Below, in pieces: positions 50,936 to 58,587 of a stretch of DNA of 64,000 nt. The notes under the pieces are model-generated. The model was not told the origin of the DNA and did not search any database. It saw only the letters and a program-made list of their open reading frames with translations. The stretch comes from Flavobacterium zhairuonense (GTDB taxonomy: Bacteria; Bacteroidota; Bacteroidia; Flavobacteriales; Flavobacteriaceae). The position numbers and the translations under genes were made by a program. The number at the start of each line of letters is the position of its first letter. Positions within the stretch are counted from its first letter, which is position 1. Location of the stretch: assembly GCF_004352915.1 (NCBI RefSeq), contig NZ_SJSY01000074.1, positions 186,001 through 250,000 of the forward strand, read 5' to 3'.

Positions 50936-50951
50936 TCCCGAAGCTTCGGGA
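50936..50951. other. Short perfect palindrome between convergent genes
   Basis: TCCCGAAGCTTCGGGA is a perfect palindrome immediately after the DUF1003 stop. It could form a small hairpin, but no T-run follows, so terminator activity is uncertain. Confidence 0.5.
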
Positions 50952-50957
50952 CAAAAA

Positions 50958-51224
50958 TCAGAAGTAAAAATGCTTGAGGTAATAACCGGCGATAACAAAA
51001 ATGAGGTTGATGAAAGCAAAATTCCAAACTGCTTTTTTGTATTTTTTTGATTTGTCGAAAAAGTAAAAAAGCAGAAAACCGAAAAATAAAAGAGTCGAAT
51101 AAAGTGCCGGATACATTTTGAAAGCGCCTAAAAATTCGCCATGAAAAAGTAAGAATAAGGCGCGTTGAAAACCACACCCTAAACAGTCAAATCCGAAGAG
51201 CATTTTGAAGAAGCAGGGAACCAT
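50958..51224 (-). CDS. DUF2752 family small membrane protein
   Basis: This 88-aa protein is counted from the ATG at 51224 (MVPCFFKMLFGFDCLGCGFQRA), because the DUF2752 signature C-P-x-K-x-x-x-G-x-x-C-x-G-C-G-x-x-R-A normally starts close to the N-terminus. A longer frame from a TTG was rejected. It has two hydrophobic helices after the Cys motif. Family members are small membrane proteins of unknown role. Confidence 0.8.
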   Translation of the reverse strand: MVPCFFKMLFGFDCLGCGFQRALFLLFHGEFLGAFKMYPALYSTLLFFGFLLFYFFDKSKKYKKAVWNFAFINLIFVIAGYYLKHFYF

Positions 51225-51349
51225 ATAATTTTCGAAATTCAATCAAGGTATTTTTTGCAATTTTACAAAAAAATATTGGATGTGATTTTAGAATTGGCAA
51301 ACTGCTATTTTAAAGTTTCATACTTTTGAAATCTTATATACTAGAAAAA

Positions 51350-51535
51350 ATGAAAGCCTTTAAAATTTTAATAATGATTCTTGCAATTGGAGTAGCGCTT
51401 TATGAGCAAGTTTCTGAAGAAAAAAATATCTACATCATGATTGTTGCAATTGTAGTTTTCATGTATGGAATGATGCAACTGAGTGCAAAAACGCCAAGTA
51501 AAAATCAAGATAAAGACGAAGATAATGTTGAGTAA
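51350..51535 (+). CDS. Small two-helix membrane protein
   Basis: This 61-aa protein is counted from the ATG at 51350. It has hydrophobic segments at about 3-18 and 27-43, split by EQVSEEKN, and a charged tail (KTPSKNQDKDEDNVE). It overlaps the Smr gene start by 11 nt, which suggests coupled translation. I do not recognise a family. Confidence 0.6.
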   Translation: MKAFKILIMILAIGVALYEQVSEEKNIYIMIVAIVVFMYGMMQLSAKTPSKNQDKDEDNVE

Positions 51536-52076
51536 AGGAGACAAGGTTTCGGTTTTAGACGAAGCTATAAATGGAACGGTGGTTTCGGTTAAAAATAACG
51601 AAGTTTTGATTGAAACTGAAGATGGTTTTATGATGACATTTTTTGTCAATGAATTAATTAAAATTCAAGAAACCAGCGATTTAATGAATTCTATTAAAAG
51701 AATTGATTTAGATGAGATCAAAAAAGAAAAAACAGAGCCAAAACCACGCAGTTTTGTAAAAGAAAAGAAAGATAAACGCGATATTGCCGTTCCAGAATTT
51801 GATTTGCACATCGAAAAATTAGTCCCAAATAAACGTGGTATGTCAAATTATGATATTTTGACTTTGCAGACTGAAACTGCAAAAAGACATATCGAATTTG
51901 CGATCAAAAACAGGATTCCTAAAATTGTTTTTATTCATGGTGTCGGTGAAGGAATTCTTAAAGCCGAACTTGATTTTTTATTGGGACGTTACGACGGAAT
52001 AGATTTTCAAGATGCCAATTATCAAAAATATGGACTTGGAGCAACTGAAGTTTATTTTAGGCAAAACAATAAATGA
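51525..52076 (+). CDS. Smr/MutS2-like domain protein with DUF2027-type N-terminus
   Basis: This 183-aa protein is counted from the ATG at 51525. The N-terminus (MLSKGDKVSVLDEAINGTVV) resembles a DUF2027/KOW-like fold. The C-terminal Smr domain has the DLH (PEFDLHIEKL) and IHGVGEGILKAELDFLL signatures of the Smr nuclease fold. Smr domains of MutS2-type proteins bind or nick branched DNA or collided-ribosome mRNA, but the target here is unknown. It is the second gene of a two-gene unit. Confidence 0.85.
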   Translation: MLSKGDKVSVLDEAINGTVVSVKNNEVLIETEDGFMMTFFVNELIKIQETSDLMNSIKRIDLDEIKKEKTEPKPRSFVKEKKDKRDIAVPEFDLHIEKLVPNKRGMSNYDILTLQTETAKRHIEFAIKNRIPKIVFIHGVGEGILKAELDFLLGRYDGIDFQDANYQKYGLGATEVYFRQNNK

Positions 52077-52117
52077 TCTGATTTTTCATGCCTTAAAATT
52101 GCTGTTTTCAAAGCATA

Positions 52118-52180
52118 AAAAAACATCCGTTTTTCGACTTGATTCTGTTATAAAATCAGTTTGAAAAACGGATGTTTTTT
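52118..52180. terminator. Bidirectional terminator with long stem
   Basis: An 18-bp stem (AAAAAACATCCGTTTTTC at 52118-52135, complement at 52163-52180) has a 27-nt interior that may form a smaller imperfect hairpin. It has an A-run before and a T-run after and lies between convergent genes. Confidence 0.85.
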
Positions 52181-52227
52181 TGTAAGAATATGAAAAGCTT
52201 TTTGCTTCGTTTTTTTTAGATTGTAAT

Positions 52228-53220
52228 TTAGGGCGCAATAGTAGTTACGGTTCCTAAAACAAATTCGGTTGCAAGTTTAAAAGTATTGTTGCCTTTTTTC
52301 AAACTAGCGTTTCTCAAAACAACTTTATGCTTGTATACATTATTGTTATGGGTGGTGGTCACTTCTATAATTCCACTTACATTTGCTTCACCTGTAACGC
52401 CTACCCAAGTATCTTTTACGGTTGGGCTCGTAGGTGTTGTGTTGGTACAATAATAGTCTTTTGTTGCTTCTGGCAAATTCGTGTTATAAGTTCTGTAATA
52501 AACATTATTTGAAATGACTGCAGGAGTTCCAGAGCTTGCATTGATCAAGCTTTTTCTAGGCTGTCCTATTGGAGTATCTTCTGGTTTAATTAAGTTTTTG
52601 TCTAAATTTTCGATTACTAATGAGTTTGATAGATTATTGTTGTAAACTTTATTCTGTACATCACAATATTTTGCAACTTCGTCTGTAAACGCAACAACAA
52701 CAGGAGTTACAGTAGTTTTAAAATCTCCAAAAACAAAATTATCTTCAACTTGAGTAGGTCCTGGTTTAGAAAATGTAATTCCATTAAAGGTAATATTGTG
52801 ATTATAACCTTCAATTTCTGTATGTCCATCTGTTGGTGGAGGACTTTTGTAAAGAGCTGTAGTAACAATTTCTATTTTTCCTCCAATTGCATACCATTCT
52901 TGATTGATATTTGGCGTAGCTGGTGGTATTGCATCGCAAATGTTTGATTTTGATACCGTTCCATCATACGTTCTGTAAAAAAAGCGATATTGGCTATTGT
53001 CAAGATTGTAAGTTATAGTGTCAGGTTGAGTTGCAAGTTGGTTTTCAGGCATTTGTAATATTAAAGCTTCCTGAGGTTTAAGCTTGTAAATTAACGTATT
53101 AGTTGCGTCGCAGCTTGTTGCTGTTATGTCTTTAAAGTCAATGTTTTCTACCGTTAAATCACCATCATCGCAACCATTTAGTAAAAGCGCAAATAATAGA
53201 AGGCTTGCATATTTTTTCAT
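52228..53220 (-). CDS. Uncharacterised lipoprotein with internal duplication
   Basis: This 330-aa protein is counted from the ATG at 53220, the first that yields a lipoprotein signal (MKKYASLLLFALLLNGC, Cys17). The frame stays open for 29 codons upstream, but these would bury the signal. The mature part looks like a tandem of similar halves: each has a Cys (SCDAT, YCDVQN), a segment ending in NNVYYRTYN or QYRFFYRTYD, and a TPxxPxxxxxW motif (TPNINQEWYAIGG, TSPTVKDTWVGVTG). The function is unknown. Confidence 0.75.
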   Translation of the reverse strand: MKKYASLLLFALLLNGCDDGDLTVENIDFKDITATSCDATNTLIYKLKPQEALILQMPENQLATQPDTITYNLDNSQYRFFYRTYDGTVSKSNICDAIPPATPNINQEWYAIGGKIEIVTTALYKSPPPTDGHTEIEGYNHNITFNGITFSKPGPTQVEDNFVFGDFKTTVTPVVVAFTDEVAKYCDVQNKVYNNNLSNSLVIENLDKNLIKPEDTPIGQPRKSLINASSGTPAVISNNVYYRTYNTNLPEATKDYYCTNTTPTSPTVKDTWVGVTGEANVSGIIEVTTTHNNNVYKHKVVLRNASLKKGNNTFKLATEFVLGTVTTIAP

Positions 53221-53293
53221 CGTAATTTTATTTGGGTCAAAAATAGTGAAAAATTTGGCAAATGATATTGAAGATTGGACAATTGATATTTCA

Positions 53294-53301
53294 TAACTTT
53301 G
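53294..53301 (+). promoter_or_regulatory. -7 promoter box of the cysteine desulfurase gene (probable leaderless start)
   Basis: TAACTTTG ends at 53301 and the ATG is at 53307, so transcription is expected to begin within about two bases of the start codon. It also argues against an upstream in-frame start. Confidence 0.55.
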
Positions 53302-53306
53302 CAGCA

Positions 53307-54431
53307 ATGAAAAAAGTATATCTCGACAACGCCTCTACAAGTGCCATGCGTCCTGAAGTAATTCAGGAAATGACAAAAGTTATGACAGAAGATTTTGGGA
53401 ATCCATCTTCTACACATAGTTTTGGACGAAATGGAAAAACCATTTTGGAACTTTCTAGAAAAAGCATTGCCAAGCATTTAAATTGTGCCGCACAAGAAAT
53501 TATTTTTACTTCTGGCGGTACTGAGGCCGACAACTGGATTCTGCGTTCTGCTGTTGAAGATTTAAAAGTCGAGCGAATCATTACTTCAAAAATTGAGCAT
53601 CACGCTGTTTTATATAGTGTTTTAGCGCTGGAGTCTGATTACGGAATCCTGGTTGATTACGTAAATGTTAATCCAGATGGAAGTATTGATTTGACGCATT
53701 TGTCTAATTTGCTTTCAGAAGATAAAAAGACAATTGTAAGCTTGATGCATGTAAATAATGAAACAGGGACAATTTTAGATCTTGAAAGAGTTGGAGTTAT
53801 TTGCAAGCAGTATAATGCATTGTTTCATTCAGATACAGTACAGTCTGTGGGGAAAACAGAAATTGATCTTCAAAAAATCCCAGTTGATTTTATCGTAGCA
53901 AGTGCCCATAAGTTTCACGGACCAAAAGGAATTGGATTTGCATTTGTGCGAAGAAATTCGGGCTTACAACCGTTGATTTTCGGAGGAGAGCAAGAAAAAG
54001 GTCTGCGTGCCGGAACCGAAGCTGTTCATCAAATTGCGGGAATGGCAAAAGCATTATCAATTTCGTATGAAAATCTCGATCAAGAAAGAACTTATATTTC
54101 GGGGTTAAAATCGTACTTGATTCAACAGTTGGAAATTCATTTTCCTGGTTTTAGAATTAACGGTAAAAAAGAGGATTTCTACAATATCATCAATATAATT
54201 CTGCCTTTTTCTTCAGACAAAACTTCGATGCTTTTGTTTAGTCTCGATATGAAAGGAATTGCGGTTTCAAGAGGAAGCGCTTGCCAGTCAGGAAGCATAA
54301 AACCTTCTCATGTTTTAAAAGAAATGCTTTCGGAGGCGGATCTAAAATTACCAAATCTCCGAATTTCATTCAGCCACTACAACACAAAAGAAGATATAGA
54401 TTGGCTTATTGAGAGTTTGAAAACGGTTTAA
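53307..54431 (+). CDS. Cysteine desulfurase (NifS/IscS family)
   Basis: This 374-aa PLP enzyme removes sulfur from cysteine and passes it as persulfide to Fe-S cluster or tRNA-thiolation acceptors. The ATG at 53307 gives MKKVYLDNAST, the classical start. Visible features are His98 (IEHHAV), Asp176 (FHSDTVQS), the PLP lysine Lys202 (ASAHKFHGPKGIGF) and the catalytic Cys326 in SRGSACQSGS. No scaffold gene is adjacent. Of the IscS-like and SufS-like subgroups, the motif spacing resembles the NifS/IscS group more. Confidence 0.93.
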   Translation: MKKVYLDNASTSAMRPEVIQEMTKVMTEDFGNPSSTHSFGRNGKTILELSRKSIAKHLNCAAQEIIFTSGGTEADNWILRSAVEDLKVERIITSKIEHHAVLYSVLALESDYGILVDYVNVNPDGSIDLTHLSNLLSEDKKTIVSLMHVNNETGTILDLERVGVICKQYNALFHSDTVQSVGKTEIDLQKIPVDFIVASAHKFHGPKGIGFAFVRRNSGLQPLIFGGEQEKGLRAGTEAVHQIAGMAKALSISYENLDQERTYISGLKSYLIQQLEIHFPGFRINGKKEDFYNIINIILPFSSDKTSMLLFSLDMKGIAVSRGSACQSGSIKPSHVLKEMLSEADLKLPNLRISFSHYNTKEDIDWLIESLKTV

Positions 54432-54487
54432 AATTTCAAGTTTCAGGTTCCACGTTCTATTTGTAACTTGAAACTTGAAACTTGAAA
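54432..54487. repeat. 7-nt periodic inverted arms, CTTGAAA type
   Basis: TTTCAAGTTTCAGGTTCC on the left faces ACTTGAAACTTGAAACTTGAA on the right in 7-nt steps. It lies between convergent genes and can form a hairpin. Confidence 0.7.
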
Positions 54488-54494
54488 AAAAAAA

Positions 54495-55055
54495 CTATTT
54501 ACGAATCACTTTTACTTGCGAATCGTTCGTCAATTTTATAATTGTAGATGATTTTCCGTTTATTTTATCTTGATTCAGTTTCACAACATAATCAACGCCA
54601 TTAACTATTTCCGGACTAATATCTTTAAAAGCAATTGGAGTAGGTTGTCCTGAAATGTTAGCAGAAGTAGAAACTAAAGGTTTCTTCATTCTTTCCATCA
54701 ACTTGAAGCAGAAAGGCTCTTTTACCAAACGAACACCCAATGATTTATCTGCTGCAATAATATTTGGCGCAACATTTCTAGCGTCATCCAAAATCAAAGT
54801 TGTTGGTTTGTCTGATAAATCCCAGATTTGCCAAGCAACTTCGGGAATGTTTTTGAAAACATTATAGATCATCTTTTCTCCGTTCATCAAAACAATCATG
54901 CTTTGTGTTTCGGCACGTTGTTTTAATTTGTAAATTTTTGCAACAGCTTCAGGGTTAGTCGCATCGCAACCAATTCCCCAAACAGTGTCAGTTGGATAAA
55001 GAATAATTCCTCCTTCTTTAATTACTTCGTAAGCATTGATTATTTCTTCGTTCAT
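54495..55055 (-). CDS. tsaC: L-threonylcarbamoyladenylate synthase
   Basis: This 186-aa member of the TsaC/Sua5/YciO family makes threonylcarbamoyl-AMP for the t6A37 tRNA modification. It contains GGIILYPTDTVWGIGCDATNPEAVAKIYKLKQR (about 15-47) and LVSTSANISGQPTP (about 130-143), the family nucleotide- and threonine-binding stretches. The length fits stand-alone TsaC without the Sua5 C-terminal domain. A TAATTTTG box lies upstream (55081-55088, minus strand). YciO-type paralogues of different function are the alternative. Confidence 0.85.
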   Translation of the reverse strand: MNEEIINAYEVIKEGGIILYPTDTVWGIGCDATNPEAVAKIYKLKQRAETQSMIVLMNGEKMIYNVFKNIPEVAWQIWDLSDKPTTLILDDARNVAPNIIAADKSLGVRLVKEPFCFKLMERMKKPLVSTSANISGQPTPIAFKDISPEIVNGVDYVVKLNQDKINGKSSTIIKLTNDSQVKVIRK

Positions 55056-55186
55056 TGTAAAATGGAATGTAATTTTATTGCAAAATTAATATTTCTTCTT
55101 CGTATAAAGTTTAAAATTATTTACAATAATCGAGTTTTTGTAATTTATAAGATTATTTTTGTTGCTTAAGTTAAAATGTCCAAAAA

Positions 55187-55246
55187 CAAGAATGTGGTTC
55201 AAATCGCATTCTTGCAGATTAATCTTAAAATACCACAAAATACCAC
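55187..55246 (+). promoter_or_regulatory. Structured leader of the DUF5672 gene
   Basis: A hairpin (CAAGAATG at 55187-55194 with its complement at 55207-55214, a few more bases pairing) is followed by a 10-nt tandem (AAAATACCAC twice, 55227-55246) that ends at the start codon. A TATTTTTG box at 55154-55161 predicts a leader of about 80 nt containing both. Confidence 0.4.
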
Positions 55247-56029
55247 ATGTCTCAAAAATTAGTAAAAGTAATTATTCCTGTTTACAAGGAATATTTTGGT
55301 GAACTCGAAGAAAAATCATTTTTGCAATGTTGCAAAGTCTTGAAAGACTATGAAATTGTAATTGTGCATCCAGAAGGATTAAATCATTCTTATTTGACTA
55401 GCAAGTTTGAGAATATTTCGGCTAAAAGTTTTCCGAAAAAATATTTTACTTCTATTGACGGTTATAATGAATTGCTTTTGTCGCCACTATTTTACGAAAG
55501 CTTCTTGGATTCTGAATACATTTTGATTTACCAATTAGATGCTTTTGTTTTTAAGGATGACTTGACAAAATGGTGCCAAAAAGGATATGATTATATTGGA
55601 GCTCCGTGGCTTGCAACTCCGGAAGATACTGTGTTTTTAAAGTACTATCATAAATTAGTTCGAAAGCTGTCTAAGAAAAAACAAGAAAGACATCAGATAT
55701 TCTATAAATCAGGAAACGGTGGATTCTCATTGCGTAAAGTGGCGTCGCATTATGTAATAACAAAAAAATATCAGCAATTTATTTCTGATTTTCTAAAAGA
55801 AGAAAAAAAGAAAATCTATGCTATAGAAGATGTGTTTTGGTCCTTAAAAGCTCCTGAATTTGAAAAGAATTTTAAAATTCCAGACTATAAAGAAGCAATT
55901 TATTTTGCATTAGATAGAAAACCAAATATCGGAATGAAACTTACAAATAACGAACTCCCTTTTGGTTGTCATGGAATTAATAAGCCAAAAGTGATCGATT
56001 TTTGGAAACCTATAATTAACAAGTATTAA
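55247..56029 (+). CDS. DUF5672 family glycosyltransferase-like protein
   Basis: This 260-aa protein opens with VKVIIPVYKEYFGELEEKSF and has YILIYQLDAFVFKDDLTKWC (about 86-105), GYDYIGAPW, YKSGNGGFSLRK and AIEDVFWS. This is the DUF5672 pattern. It resembles GT-A glycosyltransferases, with QLDAFVF as the likely DxD-equivalent. The acceptor is unknown. It starts the surface-glycan cluster; the adjacent GT4 gene has its own promoter. Confidence 0.8.
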   Translation: MSQKLVKVIIPVYKEYFGELEEKSFLQCCKVLKDYEIVIVHPEGLNHSYLTSKFENISAKSFPKKYFTSIDGYNELLLSPLFYESFLDSEYILIYQLDAFVFKDDLTKWCQKGYDYIGAPWLATPEDTVFLKYYHKLVRKLSKKKQERHQIFYKSGNGGFSLRKVASHYVITKKYQQFISDFLKEEKKKIYAIEDVFWSLKAPEFEKNFKIPDYKEAIYFALDRKPNIGMKLTNNELPFGCHGINKPKVIDFWKPIINKY

Positions 56030-56051
56030 GTACTTTTTTATAAAAATAAAA

Positions 56052-56093
56052 GCAAAGCAAAATCACGCAAGATCAATTGCGATTTTGCTTTGC
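56052..56093 (+). terminator. Long hairpin after the DUF5672 gene
   Basis: GCAAAGCAAAATC (56052-56064) pairs perfectly with GATTTTGCTTTGC (56081-56093). No T-run follows, so it is a weak terminator candidate or a processing hairpin. Confidence 0.5.
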
Positions 56094-56195
56094 CAATTCA
56101 TCACCTAAAAAACTTTATCACTAAAATTTAAAGATTGTTTTTAATGTAAGAACTAGATTTGATTTATTTTTAACATAATTTTTCCTACTTTATTT

Positions 56196-56203
56196 TATAT
56201 TTG
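56196..56203 (+). promoter_or_regulatory. -7 promoter box of the GT4 gene
   Basis: TATATTTG lies 22 nt before the ATG at 56226 and gives a leader of about 18-20 nt. Confidence 0.5.
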
Positions 56204-56225
56204 CAAGCTGTGAAATCATCTTTTT

Positions 56226-57332
56226 ATGAAAGTATTGCATATATCAGGAGCAAAGGCATGGGGCGGAAATGAACAACAATTAGTTTATTGTATTCCAGAA
56301 TTGAATAAATTAGAAATTGAAAATGTAGTTTTCGGAATTAAAGATACAGTGTTAGAAAAGCTATGTTTAGAAAATAATATTTCATTTATTCCCGCTAAAA
56401 ATAGAAAGCTTGTAAAATTTTCAAATTATAAACAGTTTAAAGAATTGATAAAAGATATTAAGCCTGATTTAATTCATCTTCATACCAGCAATTCTTTGAC
56501 GTTTTATGTGTTAAGTAATTTGTTTTTAAAGCTAAATGCAAAAGTTGTTTTTTCTAAAAAAGCAATCAGTGCGAGCAGTAGTTTTTTGAGTAATTTCAAG
56601 TATAATTCAAAAGCAATTCATGCTGTTTTTTGTGTTTCAAATGCGGTTAAAGAGAATTTTGCAGAAGCGCTTTCTGCTTCAAATAAATCAAAATTAACGG
56701 TTGTTCCCGATTGTGTTCCTCTAGAAATCGTAAATAAGAAGCCAAAAGTTAGCTTGAGAGAAAAATATAAAGTTGCTGAAGGCAGATTTTTAATTGGAAA
56801 TATTGCAAATCACACAGAAGCAAAAGATTTAGAAACGTTTGTAAATACAGCAGACTATTTAGTAAATGTACTGAATAGAAAAGATCTTGTTTTTTTTCAG
56901 ATAGGAGATTATACAAAACGTACAAATGAATATTTAAAGCACGTTACTGAAAAAAATCTTCAAGATTATGTTGTTTTTACTAATACCATTGAAGATGCAT
57001 CTGCTTTAAACAAGGAATTTGACGTTTTTTTAATGACATCTCAAAGAGAAGGGGGACCGACTTCTGTTTTAGAAGCTATGCTGATTGGCGTTCCGATAGT
57101 TTCAACTAACGTAGGAATTGTGCCAGAAATCATAACAAATGGTGTTAATGGATTTATTGCTCCTATTAAAGATTTCAAAAGTTTAGGAGATAATATAAAT
57201 TTACTTTTAAGGGATAAAAATTTGCAGAACAGTTTTGTTGAAAATGGTAAATTTGCTGTTAAAAAAGGTTTTATAGCTCCAGTGATTGCAAGAAATACAG
57301 CCGAAGCCTATACAACATTAATCAATTCATAA
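56226..57332 (+). CDS. Glycosyltransferase family 4
   Basis: This 368-aa GT-B glycosyltransferase begins MKVLHISGAKAWGGNEQQLVY (donor/acceptor glycine loop) and has the C-terminal nucleotide-sugar motif REGGPTSVLEAMLIGVPIVSTNVGIVPEIITNGVNGFI, with the E-x7-E pair of GT4. It would transfer a sugar to a growing lipopolysaccharide or polysaccharide. It is cytosolic or membrane-associated. The neighbours (WaaP-like kinase, GT9, GT2) support a core-oligosaccharide role. Confidence 0.9.
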   Translation: MKVLHISGAKAWGGNEQQLVYCIPELNKLEIENVVFGIKDTVLEKLCLENNISFIPAKNRKLVKFSNYKQFKELIKDIKPDLIHLHTSNSLTFYVLSNLFLKLNAKVVFSKKAISASSSFLSNFKYNSKAIHAVFCVSNAVKENFAEALSASNKSKLTVVPDCVPLEIVNKKPKVSLREKYKVAEGRFLIGNIANHTEAKDLETFVNTADYLVNVLNRKDLVFFQIGDYTKRTNEYLKHVTEKNLQDYVVFTNTIEDASALNKEFDVFLMTSQREGGPTSVLEAMLIGVPIVSTNVGIVPEIITNGVNGFIAPIKDFKSLGDNINLLLRDKNLQNSFVENGKFAVKKGFIAPVIARNTAEAYTTLINS

Positions 57333-57404
57333 ATATTTTAAACTGTATATGGTAAACTCTGTTATGAAATAAAAAACTCAAAAGATATTCTTACTTTTAC
57401 ATAA

Positions 57405-57476
57405 GATCTTCATGTTTCTCCAGAATCTTTTGAAAATCAATATGAAGTTAAGTGGTTTGAGTTGAATAACGACTAA
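57405..57476 (+). pseudogene. Fragment resembling a decayed polysaccharide deacetylase
   Basis: Within the 452-nt gap 57333-57784, one short frame reads DLHVSPESFENQYEVKWF before a stop at 57474-57476. It resembles the N-terminal word of deacetylases such as the one at 60530 (KLTVSVQNLERQFQYLRDNN), and a plausible beginning upstream lies in another frame. This suggests a gene remnant. The rest of the gap holds nothing recognisable except a promoter at 57735-57765. Only weak evidence; it could be chance. Confidence 0.25.
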
Positions 57477-57734
57477 TGTCAAATTTTAAAATCATGCATT
57501 TTTATTTTAAGATTAAACCTTTTTTCTTTTTTGGTGTCTAAGATGAAAACATATTTATTTCAGTTTAATTTGCTTTGAAGTAATATAAAAGCAAAATGTC
57601 CGTTTTCCATTTTGAAAATGCGTATTTTTTTAAAGGAATTATGTGTTTTTGGAAGTTAAAAACAAACAAAAAAACAATTTACGGCAAACCGCTATGTTTA
57701 TTGCGATTTAATGAATATGAAATAGCATATTCGT

Positions 57735-57765
57735 TTGAAGTATTATATTCTATGCGTATTTTTGC
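57735..57765 (+). promoter_or_regulatory. Textbook Bacteroidota promoter of the WaaP-like kinase gene
   Basis: TTTG (57735-57738), 19 nt spacer, TATTTTTG (57758-57765). The spacing and both boxes match the consensus. The leader is about 15 nt. It overlaps a 62-codon open frame (57596-57784) that is therefore unlikely to be a gene. Confidence 0.75.
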
Positions 57766-57784
57766 CGTCTATAAAAAATCATAA

Positions 57785-58552
57785 ATGAATTTTAGAGTAA
57801 ACCCCGTTTTTTTAAACGCTATCTCATCTATTCTTGGTGTTACTAGAGATTTCAATGTTTCTGGAACTATTTTTGGTAACGGACAACGCAACATTATTAA
57901 GTTATTTGATCTTGATGGTAAAACAATTAATATTAAATCATTTAAGATTCCTAATTTGGTAAATAAAGTTGTTTATAGGTTTTTTAGAAAATCTAAGGCA
58001 GAACGTTCTTATGAATATGCTACAATTCTGTTGAGTAAAGGTATTGGTACACCGGAACCAATTGCATTCGTTGAAAATTTTAATGCGTTAGGTTTAAAAG
58101 ACAGTTATTATGTAAGTGAGCATTTAGTAACAGAATTAACTTATAGAGAACTTATACTAATTCCAGATTATCCAGATGGAGACAATATTTTAAGACAGTT
58201 TACCAGATTTTCTTTTGATCTTCATGAAAAAGGAATTGAGTTTCTAGACCATTCTCCTGGAAATACTTTGATAAAGAAGGTTGCAGACAATAAATACGAA
58301 TTCTTCTTGGTCGATTTAAACCGAATGGATTTTCACGAGACTATGAGTTTTGAGCAAAGAATGCATAATTTGAGACGTTTGACGCCTGAAAAAAATATGA
58401 TCGCTGTAATGAGTAATGAGTATGCTAAACTTTATCCTAGCAAAACAGAGGCTGAAATTTTTGAAAAAATGTGGCAGGAGACATGCGACTTTCAAGAAAA
58501 ATTCGCTAGAAAGCAAAGACTGAAAAAGAAATTAAAATTCTGGAAAAAATAA
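57785..58552 (+). CDS. WaaP/Kdo-kinase-like lipopolysaccharide kinase
   Basis: This 255-aa protein has the protein-kinase-like fold of LPS core kinases. Likely residues are the ATP lysine in IKSFKIPN (about 51-54), Glu74 in the following helix, the catalytic Asp155 in EFLDHSPGNTLI with Asn160, and the metal-binding Asp177 in FFLVDLNR. It would phosphorylate Kdo or heptose in the LPS core. The C-terminus is very basic. It has a strong own promoter and lies between glycosyltransferases. Confidence 0.85.
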   Translation: MNFRVNPVFLNAISSILGVTRDFNVSGTIFGNGQRNIIKLFDLDGKTINIKSFKIPNLVNKVVYRFFRKSKAERSYEYATILLSKGIGTPEPIAFVENFNALGLKDSYYVSEHLVTELTYRELILIPDYPDGDNILRQFTRFSFDLHEKGIEFLDHSPGNTLIKKVADNKYEFFLVDLNRMDFHETMSFEQRMHNLRRLTPEKNMIAVMSNEYAKLYPSKTEAEIFEKMWQETCDFQEKFARKQRLKKKLKFWKK

Positions 58553-58587
58553 TAAGATCTGCCTTTGCTTCTTGACAATATTGATGA

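Noticed and set aside
50920..51177. 85-codon minus-strand frame overlapping the DUF2752 gene
   Set aside because: The overlapping frame contains the diagnostic Cys motif of DUF2752; this one has none.
57596..57784. 62-codon open frame before the WaaP-like kinase gene
   Set aside because: It overlaps a near-perfect promoter, has no recognisable features and lies in a decayed-looking gap.
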